Assembly (NCBI RefSeq): GCF_017303155.1
Contig: NZ_JAEKJR010000002.1
Coordinates: 992,001 to 1,056,000, forward strand
Source of the DNA: Microbulbifer salipaludis
GTDB taxonomy: Bacteria > Pseudomonadota > Gammaproteobacteria > Pseudomonadales > Cellvibrionaceae
DNA length: 64,000 nt
Direction of reading: 5' to 3'
Shown: in pieces, positions 46,096 through 55,383 of the stretch
How the letters are laid out: each line of letters starts with the position of its first letter
Numbering within the stretch: the stretch's first letter is position 1
Translations under genes and position numbers: made by a program
Notes under the pieces: generated by a model
Database searches by the model: none
Told to the model about the DNA's origin: nothing
The model's input: only the letters and a program-made list of their open reading frames with translations

Positions 46096-47211
46096 GTGAA
46101 GGTGTTGCTGCTTTCTGCATACGATGCCGACAGTCACAAGCGCTGGCGTCGCGGTCTGGTGGCCGCCATTCCCGATTGGCAGTGGACCGTTCTCACGCTG
46201 CCGCCCCGTTACTTCAGCTGGCGGGTGCGCGGTAACAGCCTGAGCTGGGGCAGGGGAGACGCACTGACAGTCTTGCGCCAGCCGTGGGATCTGGTGGTAA
46301 CCACATCGATGACCGACCTCGCTTCGCTGCGTGGCTTTGTGCCGGAGCTGGGTCGTGTACCCACCGTGGTGTACTTCCACGAGAACCAGTTCGACTACCC
46401 GGTGACCGGGGATGCGGTGCCGTCGGTGGAACCCCAGCTGCTGAATATTTACACCGCGCTGTGTGGTGATCTGCTGTTATTCAACTCCGAATACAACCGC
46501 CGCACCCTGCTGGAGGGTGCCGAGGTGCTTTTACATAAACTGCCGGATCAGGTGCCCGGCGGGGTGTGCCGTGAACTCGAGGATAAATCCCGCATTCTGC
46601 CGGTGCCGCTGGAAACGGCTGCGTTTGAGGTGGCGGGAGAGAAGAACCAACGCCTCACGTTCGTGTGGAATCACCGCTGGGAGCACGACAAGGGCCCGGA
46701 TATTCTGCTCGCGGCACTGCGCCGCTTCGGCCGTCAGCAGGTCCCGTTTACGCTGCATATGGTGGGGCAGCAGTTCCGCCGGCAGCCGGCGGAGTTCGCC
46801 CATATTCAGAAGTTACTCGGCAAGCTGGATGCGTTGGGGGCCTGGGGCTATCGCGAGAGCGTGGCCGAGTATCGCCAGTTACTGGCTGAGAGCCACGGGG
46901 TACTGTCCACGGCGCGGCACGACTTTCAGGGGCTATCTGTGCTTGAGGCCGTTGCCGCTGGCTGCCAGCCGCTGGTGCCCGATCACCTGGCTTATCCCGA
47001 GTGGTTTGGGCGTGGGGGTTGGCGCTACTCGGAAGATGTAGAGTCCTGTGCGGCGAACCTGTGTAGCGCCATGATGCGCTGTGCCCAGCAGGTGCAGGCC
47101 GGGGCCGGGTTGGCGGTGCCAGAGATAACCCACATGAGCTGGCAAACCATGGCCAGCGACTACCGCCAGCAGTTGGAGGATTGTGCCCGCGGGGCGGGGA
47201 ATTTCCCCTGA
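46096..47211 (+). CDS. DUF3524-type glycosyltransferase (tRNA-queuosine mannosyltransferase-like)
   Basis: 371 residues from GTG 46096. The N-terminal DUF3524 domain has LLLSAYDADSHKRWRRGL, TLPPRYFSWRVRGN, the VVTTSMTDLASLRGFVP segment and VYFHENQFDYPV. The C-terminal GT4-like half has FVWNHRWEHDKGPDILLAAL and the nucleotide-sugar site STARHDFQGLSVLEAVAAGC. Human GTDC1 with this architecture mannosylates queuosine in tRNA-Asp. Bacterial members are less studied, so the tRNA substrate is inferred. It lies directly before trpS, a tRNA gene neighbour. Confidence 0.78.
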   Translation: MKVLLLSAYDADSHKRWRRGLVAAIPDWQWTVLTLPPRYFSWRVRGNSLSWGRGDALTVLRQPWDLVVTTSMTDLASLRGFVPELGRVPTVVYFHENQFDYPVTGDAVPSVEPQLLNIYTALCGDLLLFNSEYNRRTLLEGAEVLLHKLPDQVPGGVCRELEDKSRILPVPLETAAFEVAGEKNQRLTFVWNHRWEHDKGPDILLAALRRFGRQQVPFTLHMVGQQFRRQPAEFAHIQKLLGKLDALGAWGYRESVAEYRQLLAESHGVLSTARHDFQGLSVLEAVAAGCQPLVPDHLAYPEWFGRGGWRYSEDVESCAANLCSAMMRCAQQVQAGAGLAVPEITHMSWQTMASDYRQQLEDCARGAGNFP

Positions 47212-47295
47212 GCGTACAACCTCCTGCGGTAAACGGGTATCATTCGGTCCGGATTCGCCGATCGATGATGAGCAACAACGGAAATTCTAGGATTT

Positions 47296-48303
47296 ATGAG
47301 CAAGCAGCGCGTACTTACCGGCATCACTACCACCGGTACTCCCCACCTGGGCAATTACGTGGGCGCCATTCGCCCAGCGATTGCCGCCAGTCAGGAAGAA
47401 AATAATCAGCCTTTCTATTTTCTTGCGGACTACCACGCGCTGATCAAATGCCAGGATCCGGAACAGGTGCACCAGTCCACCCAGGAAATTGCCGCAACCT
47501 GGCTGGCACTGGGCCTGGATAGCGACAACGCCGTGTTCTATCGCCAGTCGGATATTGTGGAGATTCCCGAGCTGACCTGGCTGCTTACCTGCCAGACGGC
47601 GAAGGGGCTGATGAACCGGGCGCACGCCTACAAGGCGGCCGTAGACGCTAACCGCGACGATGGGCAGGATTCGGATTTCGGCATCAACATGGGGCTGTAC
47701 AGCTACCCGATCCTGATGGCGGCGGACATCCTGATGTTCAATGCCCATAAAGTGCCGGTGGGTAAAGACCAGATACAGCATATTGAAATGGCGCGCGACA
47801 TCGCTGCGCGCTTCAACCACCACTACGGTGAGCACTTCGTCCTGCCAGAGGCGGTGGTGGGTGAGCACGTTGCCGTTTTGCAGGGGCTGGACGGCCGCAA
47901 GATGAGCAAGAGCTACGGCAATACCATCCCGCTGTTTTTGCCAGAAAAGAAGCTGAAAAAGCACATCAACAAGATCAAGACCAACCTGCTGGAGCCGGGT
48001 GAGCCGAAAGACCCGGATACCTCCACCGTATTCCAGATCTGGCAGGCGTTTGCCACACCGGAGCAAACCGCTGAAATGCGCAAGGCGTTCGAGGACGGCA
48101 TTGCCTGGGGTGAGGCCAAGAAGCAGCTGTTTGAACTGATCAATGGCCAGATTGGTGAGGCGCGCGAGCGTTATGAAGCACTGCTGGCCAACCCGGCACA
48201 GATCGAACTGGAGCTGGAAAAAGGCGCGGAAAAAGCGCGCGCCTATGCTGCGCCTTTCCTGGCGAAACTGCGTGAGGCGGTGGGCATTCGCAAGATTGGC
48301 TGA
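47296..48303 (+). CDS. trpS: Tryptophanyl-tRNA synthetase
   Basis: 335 residues, class I aminoacyl-tRNA synthetase charging tRNA-Trp. The HIGH-like motif is [13 protein letters not shown] and the KMSKS motif [30 protein letters not shown] and [12 protein letters not shown] cover the Trp-binding core. ATG 47296 gives the usual [14 protein letters not shown] start. Confidence 0.97.
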   Translation: MSKQRVLTGITTTGTPHLGNYVGAIRPAIAASQEENNQPFYFLADYHALIKCQDPEQVHQSTQEIAATWLALGLDSDNAVFYRQSDIVEIPELTWLLTCQTAKGLMNRAHAYKAAVDANRDDGQDSDFGINMGLYSYPILMAADILMFNAHKVPVGKDQIQHIEMARDIAARFNHHYGEHFVLPEAVVGEHVAVLQGLDGRKMSKSYGNTIPLFLPEKKLKKHINKIKTNLLEPGEPKDPDTSTVFQIWQAFATPEQTAEMRKAFEDGIAWGEAKKQLFELINGQIGEARERYEALLANPAQIELELEKGAEKARAYAAPFLAKLREAVGIRKIG

Positions 48304-48327
48304 GCGAAAAGTACCGGCAGTTGAGCA

Positions 48328-48363
48328 GACTGGGCCCACCTTTTGGTGGGCTCAGTCGTTTTT
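48328..48363 (+). terminator. Rho-independent terminator after trpS, overlapping the mscS stop
   Basis: A 13-bp stem (GACTGGGCCCACC with GGTGGGCTCAGTC, one G-U pair) and TTTT loop is followed by GTTTTT. The right arm covers the stop codon of the convergent mscS gene. Confidence 0.85.
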
Positions 48364-49344
48364 GCCTTCTCGTTTTTGCGCTGCTCCCTGCGCTCCTTCT
48401 TGCGCGCCTGTGTGCCGTTCCTTGCGCTGCTTGCGGCCAGCGCGGTCGTGCCCCTCCGTCTGGTCGTGGAACAGATGTACCTGGGTCTCGAAGGGCATGT
48501 CGATACCGGCTTCATCCAGCGCTTCTTTTACTGACTGGATCACCCGTGCCCGCACATGGGTCACATTCGCCTGCGTGCTGCTGGTCCACCAGCGGGCACG
48601 GATCGACACCCAGCTGGCGGCGAGATCCCACGGCAGCGCTTCCGGTGCCGGATCTGCCTCGACACCTTCGACTGAGGCAACCGCGCGTCGAATGATCTCG
48701 CAGGCCTCGCCAATATTGTCGTTGTAGCCGATACCGATTTCGTAGTCGCTGCGGCGACTGGCATGGGTGGTTTTGACCAGGATGGCGTTGGTATAAATAT
48801 CGCTGTTGGGTATGACCACCCGCTGGCCGTCGTAGGTGTCGATGAGGGTCGCGCGGGTTTCGATGCGGTGCACAGTGCCCTCGAAATCGGTGACTTTGAT
48901 CTGATCACCGATTTCGAAGGGCTGGCGCAGCAGAATCAACAGCCCGGCCAGCCAGTTTTGCAGAATGTCCTTGAATGCAAAGCCAATGGCCACCGAGCTC
49001 ACACCCAACCCGGCAATCAGGTCGCCGGGTTTGAGACTCGGCATCACGATGGTGGCAGCAAGCAGAAAGCCCACCAGCACTACACACCACTTGACCAGGC
49101 TTCCGAGCACTTCGCCCAGGTTAGGCCTGTCCCTACGGCGCAGGTGCCGGCGGACCAGAAAGCGGAAAATACTGCCGAGGATAAACGCCACCAGCAGTAC
49201 CACCAGCGCCACGGTGAAGTGGGGGATGAGCCGGATGGCGCCATCGACCCAGCTGTCGACCTGATCGATGGCTGCACTGTAGTCTGTTGAAACGGCCCCG
49301 AGTTTGTCGAGCGCGTTATCCTGGGACTCCTGAGCTTGCATCAT
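48352..49344 (-). CDS. Small-conductance mechanosensitive channel (MscS family)
   Basis: 330 residues from ATG 49344 (ATG 49341 or GTG 49347 possible). Three membrane segments include the pore helix GLGVSSVAIGFAFKDILQNW with the Gly/Ala face of MscS. The beta domain has FEIGDQIKVTDFEGTVHRIE and VVIPNSDIYTNAI. The C-terminal about 25 residues are highly charged and unlike MscS. It releases solutes on hypo-osmotic shock. It ends the minus-strand run with the PliG-like and lipase genes. Confidence 0.92.
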   Translation of the reverse strand: MMQAQESQDNALDKLGAVSTDYSAAIDQVDSWVDGAIRLIPHFTVALVVLLVAFILGSIFRFLVRRHLRRRDRPNLGEVLGSLVKWCVVLVGFLLAATIVMPSLKPGDLIAGLGVSSVAIGFAFKDILQNWLAGLLILLRQPFEIGDQIKVTDFEGTVHRIETRATLIDTYDGQRVVIPNSDIYTNAILVKTTHASRRSDYEIGIGYNDNIGEACEIIRRAVASVEGVEADPAPEALPWDLAASWVSIRARWWTSSTQANVTHVRARVIQSVKEALDEAGIDMPFETQVHLFHDQTEGHDRAGRKQRKERHTGAQEGAQGAAQKREGKND

Positions 49345-49365
49345 CACCCCTGTGACCTTGCCGGA

Positions 49366-49821
49366 CTAACCGGGATTACGCAGTCGGATACGCAGGGCGA
49401 AATCTGCACTTTCCCCTTTGTCGGCGGCACCGTGCAAGAGATAGATCCGCACCCGATAGGTGCCGTCCCGGGGAAGCGTGGCGGAAAAGTGCGCACTCTG
49501 GCCGTGCCCCTTGTGCAGGGCCCGGGGGGCGGCGGGGGCAGTAATGCGAAAACCGGCCTGGGTATTGCTGCTGAGCAGGTCGAGCTCCAGGGATTGGCCG
49601 GTGCGGGCGTCGATTAGGTATTCAATGGCCTGGTGGCCGATGATGGTCGCGGATACGCGCGCACTCTGGCTGAGTGGCGCGGCAGGTTGACCTCCCGATG
49701 GCTGGTCGCTAGTCAATTCAATTTTTTCACGCTGGGCTTGGGGCGCTTCCCGGGCGATGCTGTTCTCACACAGCGTGATGGCGAGCAGCGGCAGTAGTAA
49801 AACCCATCGAATATTCAGCAC
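49366..49821 (-). CDS. PliG-like secreted protein (first copy)
   Basis: 151 residues with a signal peptide (WVLLLPLLAITLCENSIA). The C-terminal half HFSATLPRDGTYRVRIYLLH followed by KGESADFALRIRLRN closely parallels the second copy at 50740-51177. It also fits the pattern of E. coli PliG, a periplasmic inhibitor of g-type lysozyme. The usual SG-x-Y loop reads DGTY here, so lysozyme inhibition is doubtful. It lies between lipase and mscS with short gaps. Confidence 0.6.
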   Translation of the reverse strand: MLNIRWVLLLPLLAITLCENSIAREAPQAQREKIELTSDQPSGGQPAAPLSQSARVSATIIGHQAIEYLIDARTGQSLELDLLSSNTQAGFRITAPAAPRALHKGHGQSAHFSATLPRDGTYRVRIYLLHGAADKGESADFALRIRLRNPG

Positions 49822-49876
49822 TGGAAACCCTGGATACAGTAGAGCAGGGAACCAGTGTAGTTTGGCGCGGGGCAGA

Positions 49877-50659
49877 TCAGTCGTCGGCGCCGGACCCTGT
49901 CTGCCGCTGGAATTTTCCGTGCTGAAGGTAGTGAATCACCTGCGCAATGACTTCAGGGTTCTTCATCATGAACACGTGAGTGACCGGCATTTCCAGGTGA
50001 TCGTCCATACCCTCGAGGCGGGTGCGCTCGACAGTGACTTTTCCGTCATCTTTCCCCGGCAGCATGCTGGAAAGTATCGGGTTGATACTGCTGGTGCCCG
50101 CAATGATGCCCAGGTCAAAGTGTGCCGCACCCAGCGTATTGGGCACACTCATTTCACCGCTGCCCAGCTGTAACCCGGCATCGCCAAACACGAAGTGAAA
50201 CCCGGGGAAATTCCCCAGTTTGTCCACCACCTCGCTGCCTTGATTGGGTGGGCCCAGCATCACCACACGGCCCAGGTTTTCCACGCGGACCCGGCTCAGA
50301 TAATGGCGCACCAGAATGCCGCCCATGGAGTGGGTGACAAAGTGCACGCGGTGGTTGGGTTCAGCGGTCTCACTGGCCTGCCGGGTACAGGTGTCCAGCG
50401 CCGGGGCAATGGCGGGGCCGGCGAGTGTTTCGATAGGGAAGTCTGTCGATGGGTAACCTACGTTGACCGCCGTAAAGCCGGCGTCATCGATTGCCTTCTC
50501 AAGCTTTTTCATCGAACGGTCGGATTTGGCCAGCCCGTGCAGGAGGATCACGCAGTCACTGGCATGCACGGGAATGGCCGTCGCGAGCAACAGCGTGCAG
50601 AAAATAGCGTGGCCGAAACGGACAGTGGCGGGAAACAGTCTGGCGCAGGGGCTGTGCAT
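49877..50659 (-). CDS. Secreted alpha/beta-hydrolase, lipase-like
   Basis: 260 residues. After a signal peptide (FCTLLLATAIPVHASD) the oxyanion-hole motif VILLHGLAKSDRSMKKL and the nucleophile elbow VHFVTHSMGGILVRHYL are clear. An Asp and His near the C-terminus (DDGKVTVERTRL and MPVTHVFMM) could complete the triad. It resembles small triacylglycerol lipases and EstA-like esterases; the substrate is unknown. It is flanked by the two PliG-like genes. Confidence 0.8.
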   Translation of the reverse strand: MHSPCARLFPATVRFGHAIFCTLLLATAIPVHASDCVILLHGLAKSDRSMKKLEKAIDDAGFTAVNVGYPSTDFPIETLAGPAIAPALDTCTRQASETAEPNHRVHFVTHSMGGILVRHYLSRVRVENLGRVVMLGPPNQGSEVVDKLGNFPGFHFVFGDAGLQLGSGEMSVPNTLGAAHFDLGIIAGTSSINPILSSMLPGKDDGKVTVERTRLEGMDDHLEMPVTHVFMMKNPEVIAQVIHYLQHGKFQRQTGSGADD

Positions 50660-50739
50660 AGGGCGTCGATCCGGGGCTAAGTGTAGCCCCTGATTCTAAC
50701 CGCTTTGGCCGACCTATGTAGCCGGCGGGCTACTCAGGG

Positions 50740-51177
50740 CTATTGCTTGGCGTTGTCGATGTCGACGCGCAGTTTGAAATCCGCCGATTCATTGCGCCGC
50801 GCTGCGCTGCGCATCATGTACACCTGAATGGTGTAGGTGCCGCTCTCGGGCAGGGTGGTGGTGAAGTGCCCGCCGCTGGTGGAGCCGATAAAGATGGCCG
50901 CGTCTCCGGGGCCGCTGCCAGGGCCGTACACGTTGAAATACGTCGCGGTGTGGCTGGTGGAAAGTTTCACCACCATGTGCTGCCCCGCTTTAGCGGTCAC
51001 CTTGTAATTGACACTGTCATAACCGGTAATTTTGCTGGTTACGGACGTGCCCGTTGCTCCCTTGGCAAAGTGCAGGGTTTCCGTGCGGGACTCTTCGCCC
51101 AGGGCGCCATTACCGAACAAAACCAGGGTAAACAGCACCAGAAGTTTTGTCAGTCGCGTTTTCAGCAAAGCTTGCAT
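50740..51177 (-). CDS. PliG-like secreted protein (second copy)
   Basis: 145 residues from ATG 51177, preceded by AGAGGAT. Signal peptide LLVLFTLVLFGNGALG. The mature part has TLHFAKGATGTSVTSKITGY, NYKVTAKAGQHMVVKLSTS, NVYGPGSGPGDA and LPESGTYTIQVYMMRSAARR. This matches the layout I recall for E. coli PliG (GYD, AKKGQ, SGKYELRV), the periplasmic g-type lysozyme inhibitor, including the SG-x-Y motif of its active loop. The call is by pattern memory, not search. Confidence 0.68.
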   Translation of the reverse strand: MQALLKTRLTKLLVLFTLVLFGNGALGEESRTETLHFAKGATGTSVTSKITGYDSVNYKVTAKAGQHMVVKLSTSHTATYFNVYGPGSGPGDAAIFIGSTSGGHFTTTLPESGTYTIQVYMMRSAARRNESADFKLRVDIDNAKQ

Positions 51178-51313
51178 CACAGATCCTCTCGCCGATGCGT
51201 TGGACGCACCAAAATACAGACTTGAAATAGAGTGTAGTTCAGCGCCAAAGAACCCGTGAGTTTTCGATCGACTCCAGAACTCAACCCATCCAAATGCATG
51301 CAATTTAAAGTGC

Positions 51314-51856
51314 TCAGCGCTCGGCAGTTGGAACCGAGCCCGCGAGGTTGAACGCGGCGTTGACCTGGGTCACAAAGCCGGCCGGGTCATCGGGCGTTAC
51401 CACGATGGTCCGAGCAGGCAGTCGAAGCACAACGGTGCGGGAAAAGTCGGTAGCAAAGGCCCGGTAGCGTCCCAGCGTCTGGTTGCGAAACAGGCCGATA
51501 AAGCCAAAAAGCCCACCGTTGCCAAATATCCGGATTGAACCATTGGTGGCCTCCGGCTGGAACACCGCAGATTCGATGCCTTGCAGCGATAGTCGTGTAG
51601 ACCAGCCGGGGCGAAGCACGAGGAGTCTGTCTCCCTCAAGGCGATAGCCGCGCACAGCAAACAGGGCGCCCAGCAGGAAGATGACGGGACACAGCCAGAT
51701 CCCGAGCTGATACAACAGCGGTGGAGACTCGGGTGCTTGCGCCAGCATGGTCCCGCTGATACCGAACAGAATCAGGCCGCACAGGCCTGTGAGGAGTGTC
51801 AGCTGCCGGCCCCAGGGCGCGGAGAACTCGTGCGAGGGCGTATGCGGTGTATTCAT
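51314..51856 (-). CDS. Two-helix membrane protein with PH-like domain
   Basis: 180 residues from ATG 51856. Two membrane helices (QLTLLTGLCGLILFGISGTM and YQLGIWLCPVIFLLGALFAV) are followed by a beta-rich cytoplasmic domain (YRLEGDRLLVLRPGWSTRLS, FGNGGLFGFIGLFRNQTLG, IVVTPDDPAGFVTQVNAAF) like bacterial PH domains. No named family is recognised with confidence. It is the first gene of the minus-strand run down to mscS and is divergent from gnd. Confidence 0.65.
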   Translation of the reverse strand: MNTPHTPSHEFSAPWGRQLTLLTGLCGLILFGISGTMLAQAPESPPLLYQLGIWLCPVIFLLGALFAVRGYRLEGDRLLVLRPGWSTRLSLQGIESAVFQPEATNGSIRIFGNGGLFGFIGLFRNQTLGRYRAFATDFSRTVVLRLPARTIVVTPDDPAGFVTQVNAAFNLAGSVPTAER

Positions 51857-52018
51857 GAGTGCATTCCGGTGGTGTCGACTACAAAGCCCGCATTGTAATC
51901 TCTGGCTAATATGTGAGGAATACAGGGCTACCTGATCGCGCAATTCCACCTCCCGGCATGGGCTCTGGGTTGCTATACTCCGCGCGCTTCAAGCAGTACC
52001 AATTTTCTGGAGAGATTC

Positions 52019-53539
52019 ATGTCAGATGCACTTTGCGATATCGGCTTCATTGGCGCGGGCGTCATGGGGAAGAACCTGATCCTCAACCTCGTCGACAACG
52101 GATATCGCGTATGCGCGTTTGATCTGGACCACGGGCGGCTCGAGACTCTGCTGGAGCAAGACGCCAGTGAGCGTGGCGACCAGCCACCGCGGGTGGAAGT
52201 GTGCAATTCCTATACGGAATTACTGTCGCGGGTGAAAGCGCCGCACCTGGTTATTCTCTCGGTGCCTGCCGGTGCGCCGGTGGACGATGTCTGCAACAAG
52301 CTGCTGGATGCCGGGCTACAGGCGGACGATATCGTGATCGACACCGGCAACAGCCTGTGGACCGACTCCGTGGAGCGCTGCAAGCGCTATGAGGGCAAGC
52401 TGATTTTCTTCACCACGGCGGTGTCTGGTGGCGAAGTGGGTGCGCGCTTCGGACCGTCGTTGATGCCCAGTGGCGACCGCTACGCCTGGGCCCGCATCGA
52501 ACCCGTGTGGCATGCCATCGCCGCCAAGGTGGACCCCGCCTCGGGACAGCCAATCGAGCGGTTTGAACCGGGTAACCCGGTGAAGGAAGGGGAGCCCTGT
52601 GCCGCCTATATCGGCCCCATCGGTTCCGGGCATTTCGTGAAGATGGTGCACAACGGCATCGAGTATGCCGACATGCAGATGATCTGCGAAGTGTACGACG
52701 TAATGCGCAGCGCCCTGGAGATGTCGCCCCAGGAAATTGCCGGGGTCTTCCGCGAGTGGAATAAAGGGGTGCTGAACAGTTACCTCATCGACATCAGTGC
52801 CGAGGTTCTGGATACCCTGGACTCTGAAACCGGCAAGCCGCTGGTGGATGTGATTCTTGATCGCGCGGGTCAAAAGGGCACCGGTTTGTGGACGGCGGTC
52901 GGCGCCTTGCAGACCGGTTGTCCCGCGCCGAGTATTGCGGAAGCCGTGTTTGCGCGTTCGCTTTCCACTCGCAAGGTGCTGCGTACCCGCGCGGCGAAAA
53001 AACTGGTGGGGCCGGATGTGGCACCGGTGCCACAAGAAGAGCGCGAAGCTGTGATTGCACAGCTGCACGATGCGCTCTACTGCGCAAAAATCTGCGTGTA
53101 TGCGCAGGGATTTGACTTGATGAAGCTGGCCGCCAGAGAGCAGGGGTGGGAGCTGAATTTTGCCGAGATCGCCAGAATCTGGCGGGCCGGCTGTATTATT
53201 CGCGCGGTGTTCCTGCAGTCCATCAGCGATGCCTACGAGCGTGACACCAAGCTTTCCAATCTGCTGCTGGATGATTTTTTCATCGATCAAATCGCCCGTC
53301 ACCAGGGCAACTGGCGCCGGGCCGTGGCCGATGCCACCATCGGCGGTATCCCTGTGCCGGCCCTGTCTTCCGCCTTGAGCTACTACGACGCTTTCCGTCG
53401 CGAATCCCTGCCGGCCAACCTGCTGCAGGCGCAGCGAGACTTTTTCGGCGCACACACCTTTTCACGGGTGGACAAGCCAGAGCAGGAAAAGTACCACGTA
53501 CTCTGGGGTGAGTCTGGCAGGCCGATAAAAAAAGTCTGA
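52019..53539 (+). CDS. gnd: 6-phosphogluconate dehydrogenase, decarboxylating
   Basis: 506 residues. Rossmann start IGFIGAGVMGKNLILNLVDN, substrate loop AVSGGEVGARFGPSLMPSG, catalytic Lys in GHFVKMVHNGIEYADMQMI and the C-terminal QAQRDFFGAHTF region. It makes ribulose-5-phosphate in the oxidative pentose phosphate pathway. No zwf or pgl is nearby. It is closed by a strong terminator. Confidence 0.97.
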   Translation: MSDALCDIGFIGAGVMGKNLILNLVDNGYRVCAFDLDHGRLETLLEQDASERGDQPPRVEVCNSYTELLSRVKAPHLVILSVPAGAPVDDVCNKLLDAGLQADDIVIDTGNSLWTDSVERCKRYEGKLIFFTTAVSGGEVGARFGPSLMPSGDRYAWARIEPVWHAIAAKVDPASGQPIERFEPGNPVKEGEPCAAYIGPIGSGHFVKMVHNGIEYADMQMICEVYDVMRSALEMSPQEIAGVFREWNKGVLNSYLIDISAEVLDTLDSETGKPLVDVILDRAGQKGTGLWTAVGALQTGCPAPSIAEAVFARSLSTRKVLRTRAAKKLVGPDVAPVPQEEREAVIAQLHDALYCAKICVYAQGFDLMKLAAREQGWELNFAEIARIWRAGCIIRAVFLQSISDAYERDTKLSNLLLDDFFIDQIARHQGNWRRAVADATIGGIPVPALSSALSYYDAFRRESLPANLLQAQRDFFGAHTFSRVDKPEQEKYHVLWGESGRPIKKV

Positions 53540-53543
53540 AAAC

Positions 53544-53586
53544 AAAATGGCCGCACTTACTATCAAAAGCTGCGGCCATTTTTTTG
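53544..53586 (+). terminator. Rho-independent terminator after gnd
   Basis: AAAATGGCCGCA (53544-53555) pairs with TGCGGCCATTTT (from 53571) around a 15-nt loop, followed by T8. Confidence 0.88.
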
Positions 53587-53621
53587 CGCAGCCTTTCTGG
53601 TTTCCCAGCGGCTGCTACGGA

Positions 53622-54140
53622 TTAGCGTGCGCGTAGCGGAAAGCTGCGAAATGCCTCACTCACCCCGCGGTCCATGGAGCGCTGGGGTTCGTTTAGCACC
53701 TGCCGGGTAATCGGTGCGACCGTGCGGCCTTGCCACACCAGATGCTTTTGACGCGCATCGACAAGGTCAATTGTCAATTGCCCCTCGGTGGCGGATTGCC
53801 TGACGCTGGCATGTGGCACACTTGTCAGCATTTGATTCGTGGGATATGCGCGCACCTGCACGTTCACTAGCAGGTCGGGATTACTGCTTGGCATCAGGCC
53901 GCGGGACATCAATTGTTGGGAAACTTCATTCTGCGCCAGTGACACGGCGCGGCCGTTACTGGCGGTAACCGGTGCGAAGCCAAAGGTTCGGTACTGGCTC
54001 AATGCGGCTGCCGCAGCGTTGTCCGTGGGCGGGCTGGCGCACCCGGTCAGAGTGAATGGCACTGCCAGAGCTCCGGCCAGGGAAAGGGCCAGTAGAGCAG
54101 AGGTGGTGGTAGAAGCGGTAAAGGGCTTCCAGTGTTTCAT
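53622..54140 (-). CDS. DUF4136 lipoprotein
   Basis: 172 residues. Signal sequence with lipobox LTLTGC (Cys about residue 34). The domain has YRTFGFAP, LAQNEVSQQLMSRGLMPSSN, DLLVNVQVRAYP and GQLTIDLVDARQKHLVWQGR, typical of DUF4136 proteins whose role is unknown. It follows rdgC by 140 bp on the same strand. Confidence 0.82.
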   Translation of the reverse strand: MKHWKPFTASTTTSALLALSLAGALAVPFTLTGCASPPTDNAAAAALSQYRTFGFAPVTASNGRAVSLAQNEVSQQLMSRGLMPSSNPDLLVNVQVRAYPTNQMLTSVPHASVRQSATEGQLTIDLVDARQKHLVWQGRTVAPITRQVLNEPQRSMDRGVSEAFRSFPLRAR

Positions 54141-54280
54141 AAGCCAACCCCGAAACGTCAGTAGTGATTACCGACACCAGCTTAGTTTCGAGGTGGCGTA
54201 AAAACATCGCTGGAACCAGTTGGTCATTGCGAGGCTTGCTATGGGTCTTACTACGGGGCGTGGTGATAACCCTCCCGGTT

Positions 54281-55273
54281 CTACTCCACTTCTTCCACTT
54301 CTCTGCTGAGTTGTTGTTCTCGATCCTCGCGACTTGCGCGGGCGACAATCTCATCGACGCTGGCGGTGTCTGTATTGAGTCCGCCAAAGGCATTGAGCAG
54401 GTCCTTCAGCAGGGCGGAGATTTCCAGGGTCATTACCGAGAATTCAATGTCGAAGCGCTGCGCCGCATTGTCCGCGTCGGCATTGTCCGCTTTTTCAGTG
54501 ACCGCATCGCTGAACTTCAGGCGCTTGATGGCGAGCTGGTCGTCCACCATCAGCTCCACGCCATCGCGCCAGGTAAGCCCAAGCTTGTGCACCTGCATGC
54601 CCGCCACCAGGTGATTGTGGATTTCCTCTGCGCACAGGTCCTGGTTTTTACAACGGATCACGCTGCCGGATTCCTGCGGGTCGCGCAGTTCGCACTCGTG
54701 GCCGAATTCGAAGTTGGGCGGCGCTTCCGGGGCGGTGAGCCAGTGGGTCATGGACTGCTGGGGAATATTCTTTGCCGTCAGCGGTATCACCGAGAGGCTG
54801 CTGATGGCTTCTCGCAGGTTTTCCAGCAGTTCTTCGGCGGCCTTGGCCGAGGAGGCATTGACTACGATCCAGCCGTCTTTGGGGTCGATATAGGCAAACT
54901 GCAGCCGGGAGCGCGCGAAGGCCTTGGGGCGCATCTCTAGCAGGACTTCGTCTTTGAGATTTTGCCGCTCTTTGCGGCCCACGCTGCGGGCTTCTTTTTC
55001 CGCGATGGCCAGGGCCATTTCCTCGACCTTCTCATTGACCACTGCCGCGGGGATCACCTTCTCCTGCTTCTTGGCGCACACCATCAGGTAGCCGTTGGCG
55101 GCGTGTACCAGTGCACTGCCGTGACGCCCCAATGGCGGAACCCAGCCGTAGCGGGCCAAATCCTGGCTGCCGCATGGCGTAAAGGTACCAGGCTCCAGCA
55201 ATTCGTTCAGTTGTTCAGCGGAAAGCGTGAATTCGCGGGTAAGGCGGTAGACGCGGAGGTTTTTAAACCACAT
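54281..55273 (-). CDS. rdgC: Recombination-associated protein RdgC
   Basis: 330 residues. MWFKNLRVYRLTREFTLSAE, FTPCGSQDLARYGWVPPLGR and WRDGVELMVDDQLAIKRLKF are RdgC hallmarks. RdgC forms a ring that binds DNA and limits RecA activity. It starts 110 bp after the end of the Gph-like gene; that gap carries a TGGGAACCA/TGGTTCCCA inverted repeat (55331-55339, 55357-55365). Confidence 0.95.
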   Translation of the reverse strand: MWFKNLRVYRLTREFTLSAEQLNELLEPGTFTPCGSQDLARYGWVPPLGRHGSALVHAANGYLMVCAKKQEKVIPAAVVNEKVEEMALAIAEKEARSVGRKERQNLKDEVLLEMRPKAFARSRLQFAYIDPKDGWIVVNASSAKAAEELLENLREAISSLSVIPLTAKNIPQQSMTHWLTAPEAPPNFEFGHECELRDPQESGSVIRCKNQDLCAEEIHNHLVAGMQVHKLGLTWRDGVELMVDDQLAIKRLKFSDAVTEKADNADADNAAQRFDIEFSVMTLEISALLKDLLNAFGGLNTDTASVDEIVARASREDREQQLSREVEEVE

Positions 55274-55383
55274 ACAGCAGGCCAGTCGTCAGTTTGAAAG
55301 TTGGCCGCGCATTATGCGATGTCTGCGACCTGGGAACCAGCCAAAGTCCGGACTGGTGGTTCCCAGTCAGTCGATAGCGGCCG

